The notes under the pieces: generated by a model
Databases searched by the model: none
What the model saw: the letters and a program-made list of their open reading frames with translations, nothing else
What the model was told of the DNA's origin: nothing
In this document: one piece after another, positions 6,734-11,403 of the stretch
Position numbering within the stretch: the stretch's first letter is position 1
How the letters are laid out: the number at the start of each line of letters is the position of its first letter
Position numbers and translations under genes: made by a program
Source: Anaerolineaceae bacterium
Lineage (GTDB): Bacteria; Chloroflexota; Anaerolineae; Anaerolineales; Anaerolineaceae
Direction of reading: 5' to 3'
Assembly (NCBI GenBank): GCA_028714615.1
Contig: JAQTMA010000131.1
Span: forward strand, 1-11,403
Length of the DNA: 11,403 nt

Positions 6734-6757
6734 AATTCAAGCCAAATCGGGTACAAT
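6730..6757 (+). promoter_or_regulatory. Promoter TTGAAA-N16-TACAAT for the receiver gene
   Basis: The -35 TTGAAA (6730-6735) overlaps the TGA stop (6731-6733) of the cyclase gene. TACAAT (6752-6757) follows after 16 bp. The predicted start is near 6764, which leaves a leader of about 100 nt. The receiver gene is therefore probably transcribed independently of the cyclase. Confidence 0.6.
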
Positions 6758-6763
6758 ATGCAG

Positions 6764-6865
6764 GGGGCTATAGGGACTTTCTGCCCTTTCAGGGGTAAGC
6801 GCCGGAGTCCTGAAGCCTGAACGGAACCGAAGACAAACCAAAAACTGTTGTGGGGAATCTGCCGA
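6764..6865 (+). promoter_or_regulatory. Structured 5' leader of the receiver gene, unknown class
   Basis: GGACT (6774-6778) can pair with AGTCC (6806-6810), enclosing CCCT (6784-6787) paired with AGGG (6791-6794) around a TTC loop. Alternatively TTCAGG (6788-6793) can pair with either of two CCTGAA copies (6809-6814 or 6816-6821). The two folds exclude each other, as in a regulatory switch. It matches no riboswitch consensus known to me, including c-di-GMP-I, and has no long open frame. Confidence 0.35.
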
Positions 6866-7282
6866 GTGAATCCAATTCGAGTCGTACTAGCAGATGATCA
6901 CGTTGTTGTGCGCATCGGCATCCGAAATTTGTTAGGCCGCAGCCCAGACATCGTCGTCATTGGGGAAGCGTCCAATGGGGTGGAGGCCATCCAACTGGTG
7001 GGTGACCTCAAGCCGGATGTATTGCTGTTGGACATGGAAATGCCCGTGATGGATGGCGTGGAGGTGGCCCGCCGGCTCCGGGAGGCCAAATCCCCGGTGC
7101 GGGTGCTGGCGTTGAGCGCATATAATGATAAACAGTATATTCTCTCGATGTTTGACCAGGGAGCGGCGGGCTACCTGACCAAGGACGATGCACCCGAGAA
7201 TATCATCGATGCGGTGAGGGGGGTTGCGAAGGGTGAACAGGGGTGGATGAGCCGCAAGGTGGCAGCCCGCCTATCGATCTAG
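6866..7282 (+). CDS. Receiver-only response regulator (NarL/FixJ type, HTH missing)
   Basis: Phospho-receiver of a two-component system; the partner kinase is not in the window. The 138-residue protein has all expected receiver residues: acidic pair Asp10/Asp11, phospho-acceptor Asp56 (LLLDMEMPVMDG), Ser84 and Lys106 (YLTKDD). The sequence is that of a NarL/FixJ receiver, including the linker-like end GWMSRKVAARLSI, which in that family normally leads into a LuxR-type HTH. Here a TAG ends the protein at that point, and no frame downstream encodes an HTH. It is either a natural single-domain regulator or a truncated one. The start is GTG 6866, which puts the VRVVLADDH-type strand at the normal distance; GGGGA lies 9 nt upstream. 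TTG 6848 would add six untypical residues. The YbjQ-like gene follows after 20 bp and probably shares the transcript. Confidence 0.88.
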   Translation: MNPIRVVLADDHVVVRIGIRNLLGRSPDIVVIGEASNGVEAIQLVGDLKPDVLLLDMEMPVMDGVEVARRLREAKSPVRVLALSAYNDKQYILSMFDQGAAGYLTKDDAPENIIDAVRGVAKGEQGWMSRKVAARLSI

Positions 7283-7302
7283 ATCTTATCTGTGGAGGGA
7301 AC

Positions 7303-7635
7303 ATGTACACCAATATGGTCACGACAGCTTTCGATTTTGAAGGCTATCGAGTCGCTAAGAACCTGGGGGTGGTGCGCGGCGTCACCGTGCGTTCACGCAG
7401 TGTGGTGGGAAATTTTGCCGGAAGCATCCAGACCATTTTCGGCGGGAATATCTCCATCTTCACCGAGCTGTGCGAGAACGCGCGCGAAGAAGCCTTCAAC
7501 CTGATGGTACAACACGCCGACCAACTGGGCGCCAACGCGGTAATCGGTATGCGCTACGACGCGAACGACGTGATGGACGGAGTCACCGAGGTGCTTGCTT
7601 ACGGGACTGCCGTGGTGGTAGAGAAAACCGTCTGA
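7303..7635 (+). CDS. UPF0145/YbjQ family protein
   Basis: Small cytosolic protein of the YbjQ (UPF0145, DUF74) family, 110 residues against the usual 105-110. Family marks are the GVVRGVTVRSRS segment (22-33), the glycine pair before a regulatory-looking helix (47-48), the ARE-like ENAREEAF helix (58-65) and the GANAVIGMRYD strand (76-86). Members form ring-shaped oligomers, and the Pfam family is labelled putative heavy-metal-binding, but the biochemical role is unknown. The start is ATG 7303 with GGAGG 4 nt upstream (7294-7298); the in-frame ATG 7243 lies inside the receiver gene. It is probably co-transcribed with the receiver gene 20 bp upstream. Confidence 0.88.
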   Translation: MYTNMVTTAFDFEGYRVAKNLGVVRGVTVRSRSVVGNFAGSIQTIFGGNISIFTELCENAREEAFNLMVQHADQLGANAVIGMRYDANDVMDGVTEVLAYGTAVVVEKTV

Positions 7636-7641
7636 TAGAAT
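7633..7641 (+). promoter_or_regulatory. Extended -10 (TGATAGAAT) for the aldo/keto reductase gene
   Basis: The TGA that ends the YbjQ-like gene also forms the TG of TGA-TAGAAT, predicting a start near 7648 and a leader of about 30 nt. No strong -35 is seen. The surrounding 11-mer is identical to that before the diguanylate cyclase gene. Confidence 0.45.
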
Positions 7642-7679
7642 TATTCTCAACAAAACTCAATTGAAACCGGGGAGGGTTT

Positions 7680-8654
7680 ATGGAATACCGTCATTTAGGA
7701 AGAGCGGGGATCCGCGTCAGCGCGCTCTCATTAGGCGCCTGGGTCACCTACGGCGGTCAGGTCGGAGAAGATTCGGCTTCGGCATGCATGCAAGCCGCCT
7801 ACGAGGCCGGCGTCAACTTCTTCGATAACGCCGAAGCATACGCTGACGGCAAGGCCGAGACCGTGATGGGCAATGTGCTCAAGAAAATGGGTTGGCGGCG
7901 AGAAAGCTACATCATTTCGACCAAAATATATTGGGGTGGGAAGGGTCCGAACGATAAAGGCCTGAATTATAAACATATTATCGAGGGTGTGCACAATGCC
8001 CTGCGCCGCCTGCAGCTCGAATACGTGGATTTTGTCTTCTGCCACCGCCCGGACCCGTATACGCCCATCGAAGAGACCGTGCGGGCGATGGACCAGATCG
8101 TCCGCGAGGGCAAAGCATTCTATTGGGGCACTTCCGAGTGGAGCGCGGGGGATATCATGCGCGCGGATGGGTTGGCGCGCCAATACGGCCTGCGCCCGCC
8201 GAGCATGGAACAGCCTCAGTACAATATGCTCAACCGCCAGCGTTTCGAATTGGAGTATATCCCGCTTTACCGTGATTTGGGATACGGGACGACCATCTGG
8301 AGCCCATTAGCATCCGGCATCCTCACCGGAAAGTACAACAACGGCATCCCGGAAGGCAGCCGCATGAGTTTACAGGGCTTCGATTGGTTGCGGGAGCAGC
8401 TTACACAGGATAAGCTCGAGAAGGTGCGCCAGCTAGTACCGGTGGCGCAGGATTTGGGCTGCTCTATGGCGCAACTGGCGCTGGCCTGGTGCCTGACCAA
8501 CCCCAACGTGAGTACCGTGATCACCGGGGCGAGCCGCGCCGAGCAGGTACGAGAGAATATGAAAGCGCTGGACGTAGTTCCGAAACTGACGCCGCAGGTG
8601 CTAGAGAAAATCGAAGCCGTTCTGGCGAATAAGCCGGTCGCGGAAGAAGCGTAA
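7680..8654 (+). CDS. Aldo/keto reductase, Kv-beta (AKR6)-like
   Basis: NADPH-dependent carbonyl reductase of the aldo/keto reductase superfamily, 324 residues (family 310-350), a cytosolic TIM barrel. The catalytic tetrad is complete: Asp49 and Tyr54 ([11 protein letters not shown]), Lys82 (ISTKIYW) and His122 (FCHRPD). Cofactor contacts are the [12 protein letters not shown] loop (208-219) and the [12 protein letters not shown] segment (282-293) near the C-terminus. The ISTKIYWGG stretch and the NMLNRQRFE segment (182-190) match the voltage-gated K+ channel beta-subunit/YghZ branch, whose bacterial members reduce aldehydes such as methylglyoxal. The exact substrate cannot be read here. The start is ATG 7680, with GGAGG (7671-7675) upstream and the first strand [12 protein letters not shown] complete. 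It probably has its own promoter within the end of the preceding gene and ends 44 bp from a convergent gene. Confidence 0.93.
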   Translation: MEYRHLGRAGIRVSALSLGAWVTYGGQVGEDSASACMQAAYEAGVNFFDNAEAYADGKAETVMGNVLKKMGWRRESYIISTKIYWGGKGPNDKGLNYKHIIEGVHNALRRLQLEYVDFVFCHRPDPYTPIEETVRAMDQIVREGKAFYWGTSEWSAGDIMRADGLARQYGLRPPSMEQPQYNMLNRQRFELEYIPLYRDLGYGTTIWSPLASGILTGKYNNGIPEGSRMSLQGFDWLREQLTQDKLEKVRQLVPVAQDLGCSMAQLALAWCLTNPNVSTVITGASRAEQVRENMKALDVVPKLTPQVLEKIEAVLANKPVAEEA

Positions 8655-8698
8655 ATTAGGGGAAACCACCAAGGGTGGGTGGCTATGAAGACCCGCCT

Positions 8699-9367
8699 CT
8701 ACGGATTCGTGGGCGTTTCTTTAGGTGTTCGTCGACGTTTGGGCTTCTCTTGCGGAGGGCGCAGGTCAAAGTTCAGCACCTGGTTAAGATTGGCCAGATG
8801 CGGGTCGCCTTCGGCGGGCAGCACCAACACCGTAATCGAAGCCGTGCTGACGCCCAGTCGTTGGAACTTGTCCAGGGGGAGCCCGATAAAATGAGCGACC
8901 GCCAGCTTGATGGCGTCGGAGTGTGAGAAGCAGGCCACCATCTGGTCGGGTTGGTGCGTTGCGGCGATGGCGGTCAGTTCGGTCGACAATCGCGCCTGCG
9001 CCTCCGAAAAGCTTTCCCCAGCCGGAAAACGCACCTGGCTGGGGTGGTTCTGCACCAATTTCCACAGGTTCGTACGGCGCATCTGGCCGATGGTCTTGCC
9101 GACCCAACCGCCAAAGTCGATCTCCATCAGCCCATCCCTCGGTTGGATGGGTAAATCCAGCTCGCGCGCCAACGGTTCGGCGGTCTCAATGGCGCGATCC
9201 AGCGGGCTGCTGTAGATGGCCCGGATGGGGGCGTGGCATAATACCTGGGCGAGTAACTGCGCCTGCTGGCGTCCGCGGTCGTTCAGGTGCACATCCGGCC
9301 GGCGACCGGCCAGGCGCTTGCCCACGTAATCATTTTCCCCGTGGCGGATCAGCAGCAAGATGGTCAT
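8699..9367 (-). CDS. Histidine phosphatase family protein, MSMEG_4193-like
   Basis: Member of the histidine phosphatase (phosphoglycerate mutase-like) superfamily, 222 residues. It has the phospho-acceptor motif RHG (Arg8-His9-Gly10), a GKRLAGRRPDVHLNDRG segment (16-32) typical of the MSMEG_4193 subgroup, Arg58 (SSPLDRA), the general acid Glu82 (LMEIDFG) and the second histidine His149 (FSHSD). All catalytic residues are present, so it should be active, but the substrate is unknown; CobC/GpmB-like sugar-phosphate or ribazole-phosphate activity is possible. The tail (about 204-222) is basic and proline-rich, and probably disordered. The start is ATG 9367 because RHG must lie near the N-terminus; GAGGAAG lies upstream. 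This start falls inside the end of rarA (38-nt overlap), so the two are probably translationally coupled. Confidence 0.9.
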   Translation of the reverse strand: MTILLLIRHGENDYVGKRLAGRRPDVHLNDRGRQQAQLLAQVLCHAPIRAIYSSPLDRAIETAEPLARELDLPIQPRDGLMEIDFGGWVGKTIGQMRRTNLWKLVQNHPSQVRFPAGESFSEAQARLSTELTAIAATHQPDQMVACFSHSDAIKLAVAHFIGLPLDKFQRLGVSTASITVLVLPAEGDPHLANLNQVLNFDLRPPQEKPKRRRTPKETPTNP

Positions 9368-10721
9368 GGTCTTCTTCCTCGATCCCCAGCGCTTTGGCCT
9401 GGGCCGCGCGCCAGCGCGAGAGGCGTTCGGCTACCTGGCCTTCGTATCCCTGGTCAGACGGTTTGTAAAAGGTGCTCCCCAGCGCGGTCTTGGGCAGGTA
9501 CTGTTGGGGGGTGAAGTGCCCGGGGAAAGCATGCGGGTACTGGTAGCCCTGGCCGTGACCTAAGGCAGCGGCGTCGCGACTGTCATCCATCAGGTGGGTG
9601 GGGACTTCGCCGGCGCCCTCTTTCTCAATGCGCTCCAGGGCTTTAAAATAGGCGCCCGCGGAGTTTGATTTCGGGGCAGTGGACAGGTAGAGGGTGGCCT
9701 CCACGATCGGATAAACGCCTTCCGGCAAGCCGATGTTCTCGAAGGCTGTAAAAGCGGAGGTGGCCACCACCAACCCGAGCGGATCGGCCAGACCGATATC
9801 CTCGCCCGCCAGGATGATCAGGCGGCGCAGGATGAAGCGCGGGTCCTCGCCGGCATACAGCATCTTGGCCAGCCAGTACAGGGCAGCATCCGGGTCAGAG
9901 CCGCGCACGGACTTGATAAAGGCTGAGATGGTGTCGTAGTGCGCGTCGCCGTTTTTGTCATACATCACCGCCCGGCGCTGGATCGATTCCTGCGCCACAT
10001 CCAGCGTAATGTGGACGGCGCCGTCCTCGCCGGGTTGGGTGCTCTCCACGGCCAGTTCGAGCGCATTGAGGGCGTTGCGCACGTCGCCGCCGGAAGCCTC
10101 GGTCAGGTGCTTCCGCGCATCCGCATCCAGGTGGACAGTGTGTTCGCCCAAGCCGCGCTGCGCGTCGGTCAGGGCGCGATCGAGGATCAGCCCCATTTGC
10201 TCCGGGTTGAGGGGTTGGAGCTGGAAGATACGTGAGCGCGAGACGAGCGCCTTGATCACCTCGAAGTAGGGGTTCTCGGTGGTCGCCCCGATCAGGGTCA
10301 GGATACCGGTCTCCACCTGGGGGAGAAGCGCGTCTTGTTGGGCCTTGTTCCAGCGATGCACCTCATCCACAAACAGGATGGTGCGCAGACCGTGCAGCCG
10401 GCGGCGCTCGCGCGCCTCCTGGATGACCTTGCGCAGCTCAGGGATGCCGGCCAGCACGGCCGAAATCGTCTCGAAATGCGAGCGAGTGGTGTTGGCGATG
10501 ATCTGGGCCAGGGTGGTCTTGCCGGTGCCAGGCGGTCCCCACAGGATGATCGAAGAGAAGAGCCGGTCGGATTCGATGGCGCGGCGCAACAGCTTCCCTG
10601 GGCCGAGGATGTGCTCCTGCCCGACGAATTCCTCCAGGTTACGCGGACGCATGCGCGAAGCAAGCGGGGCTTCCCGCTGCAAGCGTTCTTGCATGGCGTG
10701 GTCGAATAGATCCATAGACAT
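9330..10721 (-). CDS. rarA: Replication-associated recombination protein A (RarA/MgsA), AAA+ ATPase
   Basis: Clamp-loader-like AAA+ ATPase acting at stalled replication forks, related to eukaryotic WRNIP1. The 463-residue protein has family length. It shows Walker A GPPGTGKTT (62-70), Walker B ILFVDEVHR (115-123), the NKAQQDALLPQVE segment (125-137), sensor 1 TTEN (147-150), the arginine-finger SRSR (161-164) and sensor 2 GGDVRN (211-216). The C-terminal oligomerisation part is complete, with DAHYDTISAFIKS, GEDPRFILRRL and the QYLP region. Walker B is followed by HRWNKAQQD rather than the commoner HRFNK. The first ATG is 10721, with a second at 10715 two codons later. Neither has a ribosome site, and an extended -10 box ends 2-8 bp before them, so translation is probably leaderless from one of them, more likely 10715. 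The phosphatase gene overlaps its 3' end. Confidence 0.95.
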   Translation of the reverse strand: MSMDLFDHAMQERLQREAPLASRMRPRNLEEFVGQEHILGPGKLLRRAIESDRLFSSIILWGPPGTGKTTLAQIIANTTRSHFETISAVLAGIPELRKVIQEARERRRLHGLRTILFVDEVHRWNKAQQDALLPQVETGILTLIGATTENPYFEVIKALVSRSRIFQLQPLNPEQMGLILDRALTDAQRGLGEHTVHLDADARKHLTEASGGDVRNALNALELAVESTQPGEDGAVHITLDVAQESIQRRAVMYDKNGDAHYDTISAFIKSVRGSDPDAALYWLAKMLYAGEDPRFILRRLIILAGEDIGLADPLGLVVATSAFTAFENIGLPEGVYPIVEATLYLSTAPKSNSAGAYFKALERIEKEGAGEVPTHLMDDSRDAAALGHGQGYQYPHAFPGHFTPQQYLPKTALGSTFYKPSDQGYEGQVAERLSRWRAAQAKALGIEEEDHDHLAADPPRGK

Positions 10722-10723
10722 CT

Positions 10724-10732
10724 ATTCTAGCA
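10724..10732 (-). promoter_or_regulatory. Extended -10 (TGCTAGAAT) of rarA
   Basis: The minus strand reads TGC-TAGAAT from 10732 to 10724. A transcript start 6-9 bp later falls at about 10715-10718, on the second ATG of rarA, which predicts a leaderless mRNA. No good -35 is visible. Confidence 0.55.
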
Positions 10733-10788
10733 TGTTTAGAAGAGGGGGTTATCCGCTAATTTCGCGAATTGGAAAGTATAAAAACATT

Positions 10789-10886
10789 TGGACACGGATT
10801 GCACGGATTAGAAGGATAAGTACGGATTATTTAAATATCTTTAAAAAATCCGTTCTTATCCGTTCTTGCCGTGCAATCCGTGTCCA
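10789..10886. repeat. 98-bp imperfect palindrome of ACGGATT units
   Basis: The outer 18 bp pair perfectly: TGGACACGGATTGCACGG (10789-10806) with its complement at 10869-10886. Inside, GGATAAG and ACGGATT segments pair again around an AT-rich centre (about 10830-10848) containing TTTAAA. Each arm is made of degenerate repeats of about 9 bp with core ACGGATT. In RNA or single-stranded DNA this would form a long hairpin. Similar CACGGATT-type palindromes occur between genes in many environmental bacteria (from memory). The remainder of 10722-10994 holds the rarA promoter on one side and the promoter of the next gene on the other, with no reading frame I would support. Confidence 0.8.
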
Positions 10887-10915
10887 GGGGTTTTTGTTTC
10901 CGCTTCCAGGTGGAT

Positions 10916-10944
10916 TTGTAAACTTAGCGCTCAGCATGTAGAAT
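10916..10944 (+). promoter_or_regulatory. Promoter TTGTAA-N17-TAGAAT of the metallo-hydrolase gene
   Basis: The -35-like TTGTAA (10916-10921) and -10 TAGAAT (10939-10944) have ideal 17-bp spacing. The predicted start is near 10951, leaving a leader of about 44 nt before ATG 10995. Confidence 0.6.
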
Positions 10945-10994
10945 TTGAATACATTGGTTGGAACGACGTTCAGGGGGATGGATCAGGCGGAAGT

Positions 10995-11403
10995 ATGAAA
11001 TTTCGGTGGATTGGCGGGCCGACGTTTGAGCTAGAGGTGGCGGGGTTTCGCCTGTTGACCGACCCGATGTTTGGGGAAGGGCCGGAAGCGTTTGTGATGC
11101 ACGGGCATCCTTCCACGGGGGAGGAGATTGCAGCGATCACCCGCCTGGCACCCCTTCCGGCAGTCAATTTAAATCGCCTGGATGCAGTGGTGGTCAGCCA
11201 CCTGCACAGCGACCATTTTGACGATGCGGCGGCTCAGCGGCTACCGCGCGGTACGCGGGTGGTTGCGCCGCTGGACCAGGCACAAGACGTCCTGAAGCGC
11301 GGTTTCCGCGAGGCAGAAGGCCTGGAATGGTGGCAAACGCTCGATCTGGAGCGGGGAGATGACCGGCGCTTGAGCATCACGGCGGTCCCCGCGCAGCATC
11401 CGC
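10995..11403 (+). CDS. Metallo-beta-lactamase-fold hydrolase, UlaG-like (partial, runs off the right edge)
   Basis: The frame is open from ATG 10995 to the end of the window, giving 136 residues of a protein whose family is usually 200-260 long. The N-terminus has the fold's first strands (KFRWIGGPTFELEVAGFRLLTDPMF), close to the usual GHASFLLExxGxRILTDP pattern of UlaG/L-ascorbate-6-phosphate-lactonase-like proteins. The metal-binding HxHxDH is HLHSDH (His69, His71, Asp73, His74), and a further ligand candidate is His135 in AVPAQHP. It is probably a zinc-dependent cytosolic hydrolase of unknown substrate. The start is supported by AGGCGG just upstream and a well-spaced promoter; ATG 10978 ends after six codons. 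The 3' end lies outside the window. Confidence 0.87.
   Translation, partial: MKFRWIGGPTFELEVAGFRLLTDPMFGEGPEAFVMHGHPSTGEEIAAITRLAPLPAVNLNRLDAVVVSHLHSDHFDDAAAQRLPRGTRVVAPLDQAQDVLKRGFREAEGLEWWQTLDLERGDDRRLSITAVPAQHP

Noticed and set aside
6758..6820. 20-codon mini-ORF in the receiver-gene leader
   Set aside because: Its ATG begins directly after the -10 box, upstream of the predicted transcript start, and it has no ribosome site.
7243..7302. Earlier ATG start for the YbjQ-like gene inside the receiver gene
   Set aside because: It would add 20 residues not found in the family, whereas ATG 7303 has GGAGG upstream and gives the normal length.
8655..8698. CCACC-AAG-GGTGG hairpin between convergent genes as terminator
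   Set aside because: The stem is only 5 bp and no T-run follows on either strand.
10789..10886. CRISPR-like array of ACGGATT repeats
   Set aside because: The units are about 9 bp, degenerate and arranged as inverted arms without spacers, and no cas gene is present.

Overview
The window is an ordinary-looking stretch of chromosome, roughly 60% G+C by eye, from a free-living bacterium. Gene content and protein style point to the Chloroflexota, probably an Anaerolineae-like lineage. The pointers are a polytopic protein with repeated QWLxLR modules, an MSMEG_4193-type histidine phosphatase, a mycoredoxin-like protein beside an AhpE-like peroxiredoxin, a GAF/PAS-rich diguanylate cyclase and a Kv-beta-type aldo/keto reductase. 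This assignment comes from recognition without any search. No transposase, integrase, CRISPR array, tRNA or rRNA gene is visible.

Layout. 1-284 has no gene but holds a compact three-helix hairpin cluster (25-64), a 7-bp inverted repeat (162-182) and a TATAAT box. 285-2123 (+) encodes a membrane protein of about 12 TM segments with a C-terminal domain resembling the P1 periplasmic domain of SecD; it is the least expected protein here. 2128-3926 (-) is a three-gene thiol-redox operon read from right to left: tandem thioredoxin, AhpE/BCP-like peroxiredoxin, monothiol mycoredoxin-like protein. A near-consensus promoter (3957-3986) drives it. 4079-6733 (+) is a soluble PAS-PAS-PAS-GAF-GAF-GGDEF diguanylate cyclase. 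6866-7282 (+) is a NarL-type receiver that stops where the DNA-binding domain should begin; it has its own promoter and a leader of about 100 nt that can fold. It is followed by a UPF0145/YbjQ-like gene (7303-7635) and an aldo/keto reductase (7680-8654).

On the minus strand, rarA (9330-10721) is followed by an overlapping histidine-phosphatase gene (8699-9367). 10722-10994 is intergenic and carries a 98-bp imperfect palindrome built from ACGGATT units. A metallo-beta-lactamase-fold gene (10995 onward, +) runs off the right edge.

How the parts may work together. The redox operon reads as a self-contained peroxide-defence set: the peroxiredoxin reduces peroxide, and the thioredoxin and mycoredoxin-like proteins are candidate reductants. 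The cyclase and the receiver-only regulator are adjacent signalling genes but have separate promoters, so a shared pathway is only a possibility. Several promoters share a TGnTAGAAT extended -10, which may be the local housekeeping promoter style. One of these sits so close to rarA that its mRNA is probably leaderless.
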